Shown here: piece after piece, positions 63,947 to 64,000 of the stretch
Position numbering within the stretch: position 1 is the first letter of the stretch
How the letters are laid out: each line of letters opens with the position of its first letter
From: Flavobacterium cutihirudinis
GTDB taxonomy: Bacteria; Bacteroidota; Bacteroidia; Flavobacteriales; Flavobacteriaceae
Direction: 5' to 3'
Assembly: GCF_003385895.1 (NCBI RefSeq)
Contig: NZ_QRDQ01000013.1
Span: 1 to 64,000 of the forward strand
DNA: 64,000 nt
Made by a program: the position numbers and the translations under genes
The notes under the pieces: generated by a model
Databases searched by the model: none
Told to the model about the DNA's origin: nothing
What the model saw: only the letters and a program-made list of their open reading frames with translations

Positions 63947-64000
63947 AATTAATATTAGTTTGGTTTGGTTTTAAATTTTTCTAAATAAAAGGTTCTGATT

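Overview
The window looks like chromosomal DNA of a Flavobacterium-type member of the Bacteroidota. The evidence is the AT-rich intergenic DNA, several promoters of the TTG / TAnnTTTG type, two SusC/SusD pairs, FecR-linked ECF sigma regulation, and a large set of signal-peptide-bearing glycosidases and sulfatases. No coding region recognisable as housekeeping was found apart from one tRNA-Ser.

Layout. 1-1.8 kb: the end of an IS21-family element that cuts the 3' end of an AraC regulator gene, then a tRNA-Ser(TGA). 1.9-10.7 kb (minus strand): ECF sigma factor, FecR anti-sigma, SusC with STN domain, SusD, and a secreted GDPD-like/alkaline phosphatase fusion, with the same composite promoter-like motif upstream of the sigma and of the anti-sigma gene. 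11-15 kb: a MarR-GNAT fusion, a TPR lipoprotein, and a small foreign-looking two-gene module bounded by short direct repeats. 15.2-20.9 kb: a sulfatase and two GH20 beta-hexosaminidases. 21.1-30.9 kb: an eight-gene operon for L-fucose uptake and oxidative breakdown (FucP, UxaA-type dehydratase, SDR, FAH-family hydrolase), with LutABC and a GH95 fucosidase. 31-54 kb: a mannose-oriented block with a Tat-exported phosphoesterase, three GH92, a GH3, an unassigned six-hairpin glycosidase, a GH38, a sulfatase, a sugar porter, a ROK kinase/mannose-6-phosphate isomerase fusion and a GntR regulator. 54.3-58.7 kb (plus strand): PNGase F-like amidase, GH29 fucosidase, M28 peptidase. 59-64 kb: a second SusD/SusC pair.

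How it fits together. The 15-58 kb region reads as an N-glycan (glycoprotein) utilisation locus. PNGase F releases the glycan. GH29 and GH95 remove fucose, sulfatases and GH20 remove sulfate and HexNAc, GH92/GH38 strip mannose, and GH3 may remove xylose or glucose. Mannose would enter through the porter and be turned into fructose-6-phosphate by the kinase/isomerase fusion. Fucose would enter through FucP and be cleaved to pyruvate plus L-lactate, and LutABC would oxidise the lactate to pyruvate. The L-fucose dehydrogenase and lactonase steps are not obvious here.

Points most worth a second look: a GH92 whose expected catalytic-acid Glu is Gln, which suggests a mannosyl-phosphodiester substrate; the twin ECF sites; the SusCD-linked phosphodiesterase/phosphatase fusion; the unassigned six-hairpin glycosidase; a palindrome shared by the GH3 and GntR/PNGase control regions; and the small toxin/immunity-like module. 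Functions are assigned by reading motifs; no database search was possible.
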